Shown here piece by piece: positions 52,254 through 60,879 of a DNA stretch of 64,000 nucleotides. How positions within the stretch are numbered: position 1 is the stretch's first letter; each line of letters opens with the position of its first letter. Source of the DNA: Sphingobacteriaceae bacterium (GTDB taxonomy: Bacteria > Bacteroidota > Bacteroidia > B-17B0 > Aurantibacillaceae); contig JADJLA010000009.1 of NCBI GenBank assembly GCA_016705695.1, positions 62,001 to 126,000 on the forward strand. The letters run 5' to 3'. Below the pieces are notes generated by a model that was given only the letters and a program-made list of their open reading frames with translations, did no database searches and was not told the DNA's origin. Position numbers and translations under genes: made by a program.

Positions 52254-53383
52254 TCAAGCAAACGGATGCGAAGTAACTACTTCAATGTTTGATTTGATCC
52301 AATTTGTTATATATCTTTCAAAAAATTTCTTTCTTCTTGTGAGCAAAATGATAAGGCGATCCCTGAGCTTCCTGCTCTTCCTGTTCTTCCAATGCGGTGA
52401 ACATACGTTTCGGCTTGTTCAGGTATTTCGTAATTGATCACGTGCGATAATTTATCTACATCAATTCCTCTTGAAGCAATATCTGTAGCAACTAGTACGC
52501 GAATAGTTCTGTTCTTAAAGCCTTTTTAAAGCTCTTTTCTCTTGCATTTTGTGATTTATTACCGTGTATAGCTTCTGCTTTAATTCCGTTACTGTTCAAT
52601 TCTTTTGCCACTTTTATCAGCACCACGTTTTGTACGTGTAAATACTAAGGCATGTTCAATTTGGCTGTTCTTAAAACGTGCTTAAGTAAAGAACGTTTGT
52701 CTTCTCTGTTAACGTATAAACACTTTGTTCAACCAAAGTAGCAGTAGAGGAAACTCTATCAACCGAAACACTTTACCGGATTTTTTAAAAGGGTATTAGC
52801 TAATTTTAAAATATCGGGAGCTACTGTTGCCGAAAAGAACAAGGTTTGTTTTTTTTGCAGGAAGTTTAGTCCCCCTTTTTAATGTCGTTTATAAAACCCA
52901 TATCCAACATGATCTGTTCGTCTCATACAAAGAATTCAATGCTGTTGAGATTTATAAATCCTTGTTGCATCAAGTCTAATAATCTTCCTGGGTAGCGATC
53001 AAAATATCAACTCCTTTTTTTAGATCTTTAACTTGTAAATGCTGAGATACACCGCCAGCACAGCCAAAGTGATAACTCTAAGTTTTGCTATAAGATGTAA
53101 AACTCTCACTTATTTGAAGTGCAAGCTCACGTGTTGGTGCTAAAACAAGCGCGCTTTAATCACGCGTTTTTGAACCTTCGGTTTTTTGTTTTGTAATAAT
53201 TGTAAAGATAGGGAGTGCAAACGCTGCGGTTTTTCCTGTACCTGTCTGTGCGCAACCAAAAATATCTTTTCCTTCTAAAATAGGTGGGATGGATCTTTCT
53301 TGGATGGGCGTGGGCGTATTATATCCGATCTTATCTAAAGCCACAATAAGCGGCTTGATGAGCTTTAATTCTGAAAATGTCAT
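52254..53383 (-). pseudogene. DEAD-box RNA helicase (RhlE-like), disrupted by many frameshifts
   Basis: The first 75 codons (53383-53156) are intact: the Q-motif region GYNTPTPIQERSIPPIL and Walker A AQTGTGKT. Beyond them the helicase motifs appear in order but in shifting frames: LAPTREL, GGVSQHLQ, DILIATP with LLDLMQQGF, the DEAD-box region as ...DE..QMLDMGFI, FFSATVAPDILKL, VFTRTKRGAD, VLVATDIASRGID and YVHRIGRTGRAG. The end RYITNWIKSNIEVVTSHPFA stops at 52254-52256, giving about 376 residues, normal for a short RhlE. At least six indels and some other losses are needed to restore it. With so many intact motifs, sequencing error is more likely than decay. The family unwinds RNA in cold adaptation, ribosome assembly and decay. 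A TTATGCA/TGCATAA palindrome lies upstream at 53411-53428. Confidence 0.85.
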
Positions 53384-53410
53384 TTTATTATTAATATACT
53401 TTATTCGGGC

Positions 53411-53428
53411 TTATGCATTAGTGCATAA
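53411..53428. promoter_or_regulatory. Palindrome TTATGCA-N4-TGCATAA upstream of the helicase gene
   Basis: A perfect 7-bp inverted repeat with a 4-nt spacer, 28 nt upstream of the helicase start codon. The position suits an operator or a leader hairpin. The sequence around it is error-prone, so the exact bases may differ. Confidence 0.35.
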
Positions 53429-53646
53429 ATACCTTTCTTGATGAGAAAAGTGTAAAAATACCGAATTGTAATTGAGAGGCTACAATAGATTGAGATACAA
53501 TCTTCCAATGAAGAGTACAAATATATGACATTATATTGATATAAAATCTTTTATTTTGACCAAAACGCCTAAAACGCCCTATTATCAAGGGTTTTAAGGA
53601 GTATGAACAGAGAGATGAAAGCCTTGGGACCTTATTTAAGGGAGAA

Positions 53647-53912
53647 TTATAGCAACTGATTCAACCTCGTAACGATGTTTTTTTTGTCTTTAGCAAATTT
53701 GGTGCGCCAATAGATCCTCATTTCCTTTTTCATGATAGAATTGATGATATCTAGTTCTTGGCTATGAGTGGAGCTATTGCTTTCAAAAAGCGCTTGCAAT
53801 TGTTTTAAAATAGCAAACGTTTGATCAGCATCGGCACCATTTTCAATTTGGGCAATGCGTTTTGCTAATTCTGTTATGATCTTTGAACTTTTTGTTCTCT
53901 GCTTGGTTCCAT
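53647..53912 (-). CDS. Small hypothetical helical protein, frameshifted
   Basis: A gene too short to stand out. ATG 53910-53912 begins MEPSREQK and is out of frame a few codons later at a five-A run. With one extra base it continues SSKIITELAKRIAQIENGAD and ADQTFAILKQLQALFESNSS, ending AKDKKNIVTRLNQLL at TAA 53647-53649, about 88 residues. It is wholly helical, charged and without a signal peptide. I recognise no family. It begins just beyond the stop of the glycosyltransferase gene and is probably in the same transcript. Coding is supported by the long consistent frame after correction. Confidence 0.5.
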
Positions 53913-53914
53913 TT

Positions 53915-54890
53915 CTATTTACAAAGGTAAGCTAATTTATTGAACAGCCTTTTTACATCAATTAACCTGACCGCAATTAAATGTCCCTTTGGACAAGCTT
54001 TATAGCCGTGCATTCCAAGGTCTGCAATCCATCTCACCCGCATCAATAACTCTGCTGTTATCCGACAATGGATAAAAACCAAATTCTTTAACCGTAGAGC
54101 AAAAGAAAGCAGTTACAGGAGCGTTTGTAGCTGAGGCTAGATGAAGTGGTGCGCTATCGTTCACATAATTCATTTTGCTTTTGCATTAAGGCGGATTGGA
54201 GTGCTTAATTGCCCGCTCAGATCAATGATGTTGTTATGTTTGCTTTCTTATATGATCTTTTTTGCCAGATCGGAATCGTTTGCGCTTCCTAAAATATAAA
54301 TAGTGGTTGATGAAGAAAGCAGATCACAAAGTTCTATCCATTTCTCAATTGGTAATTGCTTGGTGAACAAACAGATGAAGGAGCGATGCAAATGAAGTTA
54401 TCTTTTAAAAAGGATTTATTTTTCAATATCACTAGCAGAAGAATATATTTTTGGTTTTGAGATATCTGTTCTGCAAAATCGGAGATCAAATTATTATAGC
54501 GTTCAATCTCATGTTTACCGTCTCCAAATGTGTGATGCGGCGCGTGATCAAATAATAAGCAAAAGGTGTTTGTTTGTAGCCTGCTTTATGTCTGCTCCAG
54601 AAAATGCTGGTTAAAAATCCTGAACTCGCAAAACGATGACAATTTACTACAAGATCATATTTGTTTTTTCTTATCTTACTTAGCGTGCCAAATAAGTTTC
54701 CGTATTTGTTTGTGGTCTTATCCCAAACCAAAACTTCTTTTAAAAAAGGATGGTCTTTGTAAATTCCCTCATTTCCTTTTCGCACCAGAATTGAAATAGA
54801 AGCGGTAGCAAATTTTGAATGTAATTTTTCAACTAGAGATGAGCAAGAATTGCATCTCCAATAAACGCAGTTTGAATTATGAGGATGTTA
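53915..54890 (-). pseudogene. GT9-family (heptosyltransferase-like) glycosyltransferase, disrupted by many frameshifts
   Basis: Read across frames on the minus strand: ILIIQTAFIGDAILA (the family N-terminus with its FIGD motif), LVEKLHSKFATASISILVRK, NEGIYKDHPFLKEVLVWDK, YDLVVNCHRFASSGFLTSIF, KQTPFAYYLITRR, a middle FICIAPSSV...W strand (GT9 nucleotide-binding start), NIIDLSGQLST, and a closing KRLFNKLAYLCK with TAG at 53915-53917. Only the stretch 54785-54486 is open over about 100 codons. The family adds heptose or other sugars to the LPS core from ADP-sugar donors. The start lies within a few bases of the dapD stop. The number of breaks matches the neighbouring helicase, so sequence error is the probable cause. 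Confidence 0.8.
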
Positions 54891-55718
54891 TTATACTGCA
54901 ACGTTATGTTCTCTTAATGCATCATTCAAACTCGTTTTAAGATCGGTACTCTCTTTACGTTTACCAATAATTAAAGCGCAAGCTGCATGGTATTCGCCGC
55001 TGCAAATTTTTGGTGTACGATCCGGAATAACTACGCTTCTTTCAGGAACAAAACCTTTTGTTTCACTAGGTTTATCACCTGTAACATCAATTATTTTGGT
55101 TGACATGGTAAGAACCACGTTAGCGCCTAAAACCGCTTGTTTTCCTACTCTAACGCCTTCTACCACAATACAACGACTTCCAATAAAACAATCATCTTCA
55201 ATAATAACAGGCGCGGCTTGTACCGGTTCTAATACACCACCAATTCCAACGCCACCACTTAAGTGAACATTTTTTCCAATTTGTGCGCAACTTCCAACCG
55301 TGGCCCAAGTATCAACCATGGTTCCACTATCCACATAAGCGCCAATATTCACATAACTGGGCATCAAAATAACTCCCTTTGCATAAGCTCCATAACGAGC
55401 CACAGCGTTAGGAACTACACGCACGCCAAGCCCTGCGTAATTTTGCTTAAGAGCCATTTTATCATGGTATTCAAAGGGACCAACTTCAATGGTATTCATT
55501 TTACGGATGGGGAAATAAAGAATAACAGCCTTTTTTATCCATTCGTTAACCTGCCAAGTACCGTTAGCTAGGGGTTCTGCAACACGAAGCTCACCTTTGT
55601 CAAGTTTTTCGATCACATTATCAATGGTAGCAATGGTTTCTTTTTGTTTAAGTAATTCGCGGTTTGCCCAAGCGGCCTCTATTATTTGTTGCATAAAATC
55701 AGGTTTTTCGACTTGCAA
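54891..55718 (-). CDS. dapD: 2,3,4,5-tetrahydropyridine-2,6-dicarboxylate N-succinyltransferase
   Basis: A 275-residue cytosolic enzyme of normal length. After an N-terminal helical domain come left-handed beta-helix hexapeptide repeats: PSYVNIGAYVDSGTMVDTWA (the family signature GAYVDxGTMVDTW), GSCAQIGKNVHLSGGVGIGG and IEDDCFIGSRCIVVEGVRVG. It transfers a succinyl group from succinyl-CoA in the diaminopimelate/lysine pathway, supplying the peptidoglycan cross-link amino acid. dapF of the same pathway lies 6 kb away on the same strand. This gene is intact in an otherwise error-rich stretch. Confidence 0.97.
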   Translation of the reverse strand: MQVEKPDFMQQIIEAAWANRELLKQKETIATIDNVIEKLDKGELRVAEPLANGTWQVNEWIKKAVILYFPIRKMNTIEVGPFEYHDKMALKQNYAGLGVRVVPNAVARYGAYAKGVILMPSYVNIGAYVDSGTMVDTWATVGSCAQIGKNVHLSGGVGIGGVLEPVQAAPVIIEDDCFIGSRCIVVEGVRVGKQAVLGANVVLTMSTKIIDVTGDKPSETKGFVPERSVVIPDRTPKICSGEYHAACALIIGKRKESTDLKTSLNDALREHNVAV

Positions 55719-55733
55719 GTTACCAAAAATTCG

Positions 55734-55741
55734 TATATTTG
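55734..55741 (+). promoter_or_regulatory. -7 element TATATTTG for tRNA-Arg
   Basis: An exact TAnnTTTG match ending 17 nt before the tRNA 5' end. The -33 position has CTTG (55712-55715) at 18 nt spacing instead of TTTG. It sits in the dapD upstream region, so the two promoters diverge. Confidence 0.55.
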
Positions 55742-55757
55742 CGTTCCTAATTTATAA

Positions 55758-55831
55758 GGTTCCGTAGCTCAACTGGATAGAGCATCGCACTACGGATGCG
55801 AAGGTTTGGGGTTCGACTCCCTACGGTACCA
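55758..55831 (+). tRNA. tRNA-Arg (anticodon ACG)
   Basis: A cloverleaf with acceptor GGTTCCG / CGGTACC (one T-T mismatch at position 4-69), D-arm GCTC-AACTGGATA-GAGC, anticodon stem TCGCA / TGCGA with loop CTACGGA (ACG, read as ICG after deamination), T-arm TGGGG-TTCGACT-CCCTA, and discriminator A. CCA is not encoded. The mismatch may be real or one of the base errors common in this stretch. A terminator follows 9 nt later. Confidence 0.95.
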
Positions 55832-55840
55832 CTTCAATGA

Positions 55841-55866
55841 AAACCCTCATTTTTGAGGGTTTTTTC
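55841..55866 (+). terminator. Rho-independent terminator after tRNA-Arg
   Basis: A 9-bp stem AAACCCTCA / TGAGGGTTT with a 4-nt T loop and a following T-run. The A-run on the left means it can also serve the convergent diacylglycerol kinase gene, which ends at 55869. Confidence 0.92.
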
Positions 55867-55868
55867 AT

Positions 55869-56240
55869 TTATACCCCGCTGCATTTTAATAAGATCTTCG
55901 GTAAAAATATCACCGCGCCAATAACCCCGCTAAAAATAACAGCCACTAAAACACTTCCCGCGGCAATATCTTTTATTTCTCCGGCTTTTGAATGGTGTTG
56001 GGGATGTAAGTGATCAATTGTTTTTTCGATCACGGTATTCAACATCTCTAAGCATAATACTAAAGCAATGCAAAATAAAATGGCGACCCATTCCAGGCTA
56101 GAGATATTTAAAATAAAACCAATAATGATGGTAATAATTGCGCAAAATACATCGATCAAAAAATTTCGTTCTTTAAATGCAAATCCAATTCCTTTGAAGG
56201 CAATTAGGAAAGCAGTATAAAGACTTTGTTTCTTTTTCAT
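55869..56240 (-). CDS. Diacylglycerol kinase family protein
   Basis: A 123-residue inner-membrane protein with three transmembrane helices and the DgkA-family core CLEMLNTVIEKTIDHLHPQHHS (read in two parts: EMLNTVIE near 63, then the cytoplasmic loop) and KDIAAGSVLVAVIFSGVIG near 90. Gram-positive-like relatives phosphorylate undecaprenol, while DgkA acts on diacylglycerol; the sequence does not decide. The start codon overlaps the stop of cmk by 4 nt (ATGA), indicating coupling. Confidence 0.92.
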   Translation of the reverse strand: MKKKQSLYTAFLIAFKGIGFAFKERNFLIDVFCAIITIIIGFILNISSLEWVAILFCIALVLCLEMLNTVIEKTIDHLHPQHHSKAGEIKDIAAGSVLVAVIFSGVIGAVIFLPKILLKCSGV

Positions 56241-56941
56241 TCAACCTGATCTTTTGCTAACTGCATATCGGCTATGAGTTTGATCACAAATTCCAGTTGC
56301 TGTTCCTTATTAAGATCGGTATTATCTAAAACAATAGCGTCTTTGGCTTGGATCAAAGGATTTTCTTTGCGATGCATATCAGCATGATCGCGGCTTAATA
56401 AATTTTGTAAAACGTCGTTGATATCATGATAATCGCCATGGCTGCTAAGTTCATCCAGTCTGCGTTGCGCGCGTACCATATTATCTGCCGTCATAAATAT
56501 TTTTAGTTCCGCATCCGGAAAAACATTTGTCCCAATATCGCGCCCATCCATTACTACTGCTTTGTTTTTCCCCATCTCACGTTGCATAGCCACCATTTTT
56601 TCGCGAGCTTCTTTTATGGAGCTTACGGCGCTAACATTTTCATTCACTTCCATAGTGCGAATTTCTATCCACATTTTTGCCATTTAAAAATGCTTGAGAG
56701 GCATGTAAGGTTGGATTGTAAATAAATTCAACTTTTATTTTGGAAGCTCTTCAATGAGTTTGTAAAATCATGTTTCTTTTTTATGATCTATCAAGCCATT
56801 TTGTAAAGCGTATAAAGTGACCAAGCGATACATGGCACCGGTATCAATATAACTGTACTTTAATTTTTGAGCCAATGCTTTTGCCATAGTGCTTTTACCG
56901 CAACTCGAAAATCCATCAATAGCTATCGTGATCTTTTGCAT
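56237..56941 (-). pseudogene. cmk: Cytidylate kinase, disrupted by at least two frameshifts
   Basis: The N-terminal frame from ATG 56941 gives MQKITIAIDGFSSCGKST (P-loop GFSSCGKST) and LKYSYIDTGAMYRLVTLYAL, then hits a stop near 56768. A middle stretch in another frame reads KIKVEFIYNPTLHASQAFLN, and the last frame (56683-56237) continues WIEIRTMEVNENVSAVSSIK and VVMDGRDIGTNVFPDAELKI (the CMP-binding GRDIGT motif). The restored length is about 234 residues, normal for Cmk. It phosphorylates CMP and dCMP and is normally important for growth, which makes real inactivation unlikely and errors near 56690-56770 probable. It is coupled to the diacylglycerol kinase gene. Confidence 0.88.
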
Positions 56942-56979
56942 TGCAATAAATTTACTGATTTTAGTTTAGTTTGTAAAAG

Positions 56980-57010
56980 CACTCAGTTGATTTTAATCAA
57001 CAGGTGAGTG
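56980..57010. repeat. Intergenic hairpin CACTCA...TGAGTG
   Basis: CACTCA (56980-56985) pairs with TGAGTG (57005-57010), and inside it TTGATT pairs with AATCAA. There is no T-run after it on either strand. It lies upstream of cmk and left of the GC-rich repeat; the role is unknown. Confidence 0.4.
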
Positions 57011-57052
57011 TATAATTAGTCGAACCTCAAAAAGTATTTTTCGTTTATTTGG

Positions 57053-57193
57053 GCGCCTTTTCGCGCTTTCCGTTCCAAGCCTGCTTGTCCTTTGCTATGT
57101 TTGTAGGGCTCCGGTGGCTTCCGTTGGTCGCCTCCTCGCCCAACAAACATTAGCAAAGTTCTAAGCAGGGCTTTCCACTTCAATCGCGGGCGC
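57053..57193. repeat. GC-rich imperfect palindromic repeat element, about 140 bp
   Basis: This element fills most of the 323-bp gap between cmk and mltG. The arms are GCGCC (57053-57057) with GGCGC (57189-57193), AAGCCTGCTT with AAGCAGGGCTT, and CTTTGCTATGTTTGT (57090-57104) with ACAAACATTAGCAAAG (57143-57158). The centre contains GGGCTCCGGTGGCTTCCG. It is clearly richer in GC than its surroundings and has no open frame. It resembles an interspersed GC-rich repeat that I recall from Flavobacteriia genomes. Confidence 0.65.
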
Positions 57194-57264
57194 AACTTAA
57201 CGCATTAGTTTATCGTAAAAAAATGCAATTACTTTGAACCTCTTTTTCCCATTTTGGGCAAACA

Positions 57265-58307
57265 CTATTTAATTCCCTTTTTATTCATGGCCTTTTGGTA
57301 GGCCTTGGCGTATTTTGTATGTTGTTCGTAGGTTTCAGAGAAGTCGGAATAGCCATTTAACTCCGGTTTTGCGCAAAAGAATAGGTATTTGTGCTTTGTA
57401 AGATCAATAACTTGAAGCAGAACTTGAGTTTTAACCAAACAAATTGGTCCCGGCGGTAAACCTTTATATTTATAAGTATTGTAGGGCGAATCAATGTCCT
57501 TATCCTTATCATAAATTCGCTGAACGCCCCATAACTTATTTGCAAACACTAGGGTAGGGTCGGCTTGCAAAAGCATTCCTTTATTTAAACGATTTAAATA
57601 TACACCCGCAATTTTTTGTTGTTCTTCGGGTATATAACTTTCGTTTTGTACAATAGACGCAAGGGTGATCACTTCTCCAATGCTTAATTTTGTATTCTTT
57701 TTTGCTTTGGCTAAGCGTTCTTTGGTCCAAAAAGTATTATACGTTTTGCGCAATTCATTTATAAGGTCGGGTAGGCTAGTAGCCCAACTTATCTCGTATA
57801 CCTGCGGAATAATGGTGGCAAAAGCACAACTAGGCGCTAAGTTAAAATCGCGCTCTAACATATTAGGGTCTTCAAAATACCCTTCTAATTGATCTTCATC
57901 TAATTCAAGTTTGTCGTCCACGTAAAGAATAAATTCCTCCATGTTATGGATCTGCGAATTGAAGGTGAGCTTTATTTTTCTTGTTTATTGTATTTTATCA
58001 AATTGATGATCTGGCGGTGCGTCATCCCGTTAATGATTCGGTATTTTCCGGGATGGATATTTTGATCGAGTTCCATTTTTTTGGCCATCCACTCAAACTT
58101 ATCGGTTTCCTTTAAAATATTCTTGTCTTTTAATTCATAAATAACATCATTCATGTCAAATGCCGATTGAATGTAAATGAATTCGTAATCTTTATTAAGT
58201 TTTACACTTGTTTTAAAAAAGTTAGTGTATACCCAATAACCACCTACGCCAATTACAATTAGAAATATAAGTAATAGATACGATCGTATGTTTGATTTGC
58301 CTGCCAT
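57265..58307 (-). CDS. mltG: Endolytic peptidoglycan transglycosylase MltG, frameshifted
   Basis: Two frames give one protein of about 347 residues. The N-terminal frame (58307-57972) has a short cytoplasmic part and one transmembrane helix (SYLLLIFLIVIGVGGYWVY), then a LysM-like region with HPGKYRIINGMTHRQIINLI. It stops after NKQEK at the five-T run 57975-57979; one more base continues IKLTFNSQIHNMEEFILYVD. The catalytic YceG domain follows with LASIVQNESYIPEEQQKIAG (the conserved Glu in the ASIVxxE stretch) and VYLNRLNKGMLLQADPTLVF. MltG cuts nascent glycan strands at the inner membrane and limits their length. Confidence 0.9.
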
Positions 58308-58312
58308 TGGTC

Positions 58313-60361
58313 TTACAAAGATACGTTTTGTAACTGTTTCAATCCCTGTTGAGCTTGCTGATTTTGTGGGTTTTTCTTTAAAATTTGTTTAACTAATTCT
58401 AAAGCTTTTGGTTTATTATTAATGCTTACATAGTATCCGGCTAAATTCAATAAGGCAGATTCTGAATCCGGCTCAAGGGCCAATGCTTTATTGTAATTGA
58501 TCAGAGCTTCATTTCCTTTTCCCTGCAATAATTTTAAGTACCCAAGATTAGTATAGGCCGAGGCTTTCTTTGGATTTTCTTTGATAACAAATAGGAATTG
58601 TTGTTCCGCCTCTTTCATTAAATTACCTTGTGCTAATGTAGTCCCAAATTTAATTTTAAAATCAAGATTATATTTTGCTAACGTGCACGCTTTATCAAAC
58701 CATGTTAACGATCTTTTCCTTTGATCGGCATTGTAAAATGCTTCTGCAATATGGTAACACGCCCAAGCATCTTTATTGTTATAGCTCAAATTATTTAATT
58801 GCTTATAACAGCTTTCTTCTCCAATAGTTTCAACATACGAAATTATCTGCTTGAAATTCTGCGTCATAAAACTTAATTGAATTAGATCTTGAAAATTGGC
58901 TTTAATATCTTCTTTTGTTTTAGAGCTTAGGTATTTTTTAGCGGAATCTAAATAGGCCTTATTTTGCTCAAACTTTTCATATTGTTGAATATAAGCCCTT
59001 GCTTTTGTTTTTGCCGAAGGGTCCTTTTCATTGATAGCATACAATCCAATAAATTCTTTGATCTTATCTTTTTCTTTTTTAGTAATTGGTTTTCTGATAT
59101 AATGATCATGAACTGTTACATGCGGAATATCAATTGACCCTGATGAGGGCATATGACAATTCACACAATTAACCGATTGATAAGGATCATGTCCTTTTTT
59201 TGAGTTGCCGGCCTTCACAACACTTTTTTCGGTGCACATGAGTTCTGAAGTGCCTCCTGAATAATGACAATTTTTACAAGCATCGTTAAAATGACTATCA
59301 TTTATTTCGCTCACACTCACGTGTGGGTTATGGCAGGTAATACAAGTCATGGCGCCTTTGTAGGGTTTTAAGGCATCTTTAGTTTTTAATTTCTCAAGCG
59401 ATTTTATAAAACACGCACTTTGCTTTAAACGATCGGCATGTGAGGCCATAATAAATTCATCATCGGCATTTTTATATTTTGGAAGAAACACACTGATGTG
59501 ATCGCTCAATTTTTGCCCCGGTTTGAAATCATAAAAAGAGTGGTTGTTCTTCAAAACGGCATTTCCTTGTAAATGGCAGCGTTGGCAAATATCAAATTGC
59601 AGATCAATTGGTAATTTAGATGGATTCACAATGGAGTAATCAATTTGTTTGGATGTATCAACCTTGATGCCCCTTTGTTTTTGATTCACGTGTATACTTC
59701 CCGGACCATGGCAACGTTCGCAATCAATTCCGTTTGGAACAAAATTGTATTTGTTCTCCGATCCCAATACAAAGTCAGGATAAGCGTTATGGCAACTCAT
59801 ACATTCTAATCCTATCTTGCGTGTAAAATGCGAGTTCATACCTTTCTCAAATCCCGGAGGAAGATCCCATTTTTGTTTTTGCGTATAAAAGGTCATTGGC
59901 ATTTGGTTTAAATACCCATTTACATTTTGAATATGCGAATTGGTGTGCTGCCCGGAGCCTATGATGTAATTTACTTGTTCTGTACGTTGGCAAGTTGTAT
60001 CCTTTCCCTTTCTAAATTCTTTAATGAATAAACTGTCTTTATCCCAAAATGCTTTGTAATGAAGATCATTTTCTTTGTCAAAGAATGTGGCATTTTTAAA
60101 ATCGCCCGATGATTTTGATTTTGTGGCAAGATCAAATGACTTGCCCATACCAGTATTTATAAACGTGTTATAAATTCCCTGGTGACAAAGTTTACACGTA
60201 TTCATTCCAACATAGCGCGCCGAATCGGAATGATTTAAATAGGTGCTATCCGGAATTTTTTGTTCAACGGAACTTACTTCAGTACGCGTTTCACAATTTG
60301 TAAGAAAAATGCAAATTGAAAAGGAAAGTAAAACGAATTTATGGCCTAGTTTAATTGTCAT
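58313..60361 (-). CDS. Seven-haem cytochrome c lipoprotein with C-terminal TPR domain
   Basis: ATG 60361 is preferred because it starts a lipoprotein signal (MTIKLGHKFVLLSFSICIFL, then TNC); an upstream in-frame ATG would add ten unlikely residues. Residues about 50-430 carry seven CxxCH haem sites: CKLCH, CMSCH, CERCH, CQRCH, CITCH, CKNCH and CVNCH, in the style of cytochrome c554/NrfA-related multihaem proteins. Residues about 480-682 are TPR helices, for example AYTNLGYLKLLQGKGNEALI and ALLNLAGYYVSINNKPKALE. It should be anchored outside the inner membrane; electron transfer is expected, but the partner is unknown. The start overlaps the GNAT gene's 3' end by 11 bp. Confidence 0.9.
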   Translation of the reverse strand: MTIKLGHKFVLLSFSICIFLTNCETRTEVSSVEQKIPDSTYLNHSDSARYVGMNTCKLCHQGIYNTFINTGMGKSFDLATKSKSSGDFKNATFFDKENDLHYKAFWDKDSLFIKEFRKGKDTTCQRTEQVNYIIGSGQHTNSHIQNVNGYLNQMPMTFYTQKQKWDLPPGFEKGMNSHFTRKIGLECMSCHNAYPDFVLGSENKYNFVPNGIDCERCHGPGSIHVNQKQRGIKVDTSKQIDYSIVNPSKLPIDLQFDICQRCHLQGNAVLKNNHSFYDFKPGQKLSDHISVFLPKYKNADDEFIMASHADRLKQSACFIKSLEKLKTKDALKPYKGAMTCITCHNPHVSVSEINDSHFNDACKNCHYSGGTSELMCTEKSVVKAGNSKKGHDPYQSVNCVNCHMPSSGSIDIPHVTVHDHYIRKPITKKEKDKIKEFIGLYAINEKDPSAKTKARAYIQQYEKFEQNKAYLDSAKKYLSSKTKEDIKANFQDLIQLSFMTQNFKQIISYVETIGEESCYKQLNNLSYNNKDAWACYHIAEAFYNADQRKRSLTWFDKACTLAKYNLDFKIKFGTTLAQGNLMKEAEQQFLFVIKENPKKASAYTNLGYLKLLQGKGNEALINYNKALALEPDSESALLNLAGYYVSINNKPKALELVKQILKKNPQNQQAQQGLKQLQNVSL

Positions 60362-60878
60362 TGATGAGCTGAAGGAACCATGCATCCTCAAAGTGATTTA
60401 AAGAGGTTTTATTCCACGCTTTTTTTATTCCCGTCTTTTCAAAGCCTGCTTTTTCAAATAACTTCATGCTTGGTGCATTACTGGAATTTACAATGGAGTA
60501 AACTTGTTTTAAATGAAGGATAGTAAAACAGTAGTTGATAGCTAGTAGTAAACTTTCGTAAGCATATCCTTTACCGGTATAATTTTGATGAATATAAATT
60601 CCAACACCAACGCGCGCATGCTGCACATCAAACTCAAAAAAATCAATGGTTCCAATAGTTTGGCCGGTAGAATTCTCTACAACCATTAAGCGCAATTGTT
60701 TGTTGGTATAAATATCGTATTGGCTATTATCTACAAATTCTTTTAATACGTGGCGACTAAAAGGCGTTTGTGTATTGCTCACATGCCATAATTCAATATT
60801 ATTTTCCCACTCATAAAGCAATTCAATATCATCATGCTCCATGGCCCTTAACGAAATATGTTCTCCTTTTACAAACAT
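60351..60878 (-). CDS. GNAT-family acetyltransferase (SpeG/RimJ-like)
   Basis: A 175-residue cytosolic protein: EHISLRAMEHDDIELLYEWE at the N-terminus, GTIDFFEFDVQHARVGVGIY near 78 and IHQNYTGKGYAYESLLLAIN near 97, with the acetyl-CoA pyrophosphate loop (Q/N-x-x-G-x-G/A). The ending YSIVNSSNAPSMKLFEKAGF, then KTGIKKAWN, is typical of RimJ/RimL- and SpeG-like transferases. The acceptor is unknown. It starts 1 nt after the stop of the preceding hypothetical gene and overlaps the cytochrome gene, so the string dapF to cytochrome is probably one transcript. Confidence 0.9.
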   Translation of the reverse strand: MFVKGEHISLRAMEHDDIELLYEWENNIELWHVSNTQTPFSRHVLKEFVDNSQYDIYTNKQLRLMVVENSTGQTIGTIDFFEFDVQHARVGVGIYIHQNYTGKGYAYESLLLAINYCFTILHLKQVYSIVNSSNAPSMKLFEKAGFEKTGIKKAWNKTSLNHFEDAWFLQLINDN

Positions 60879-60879
60879 C

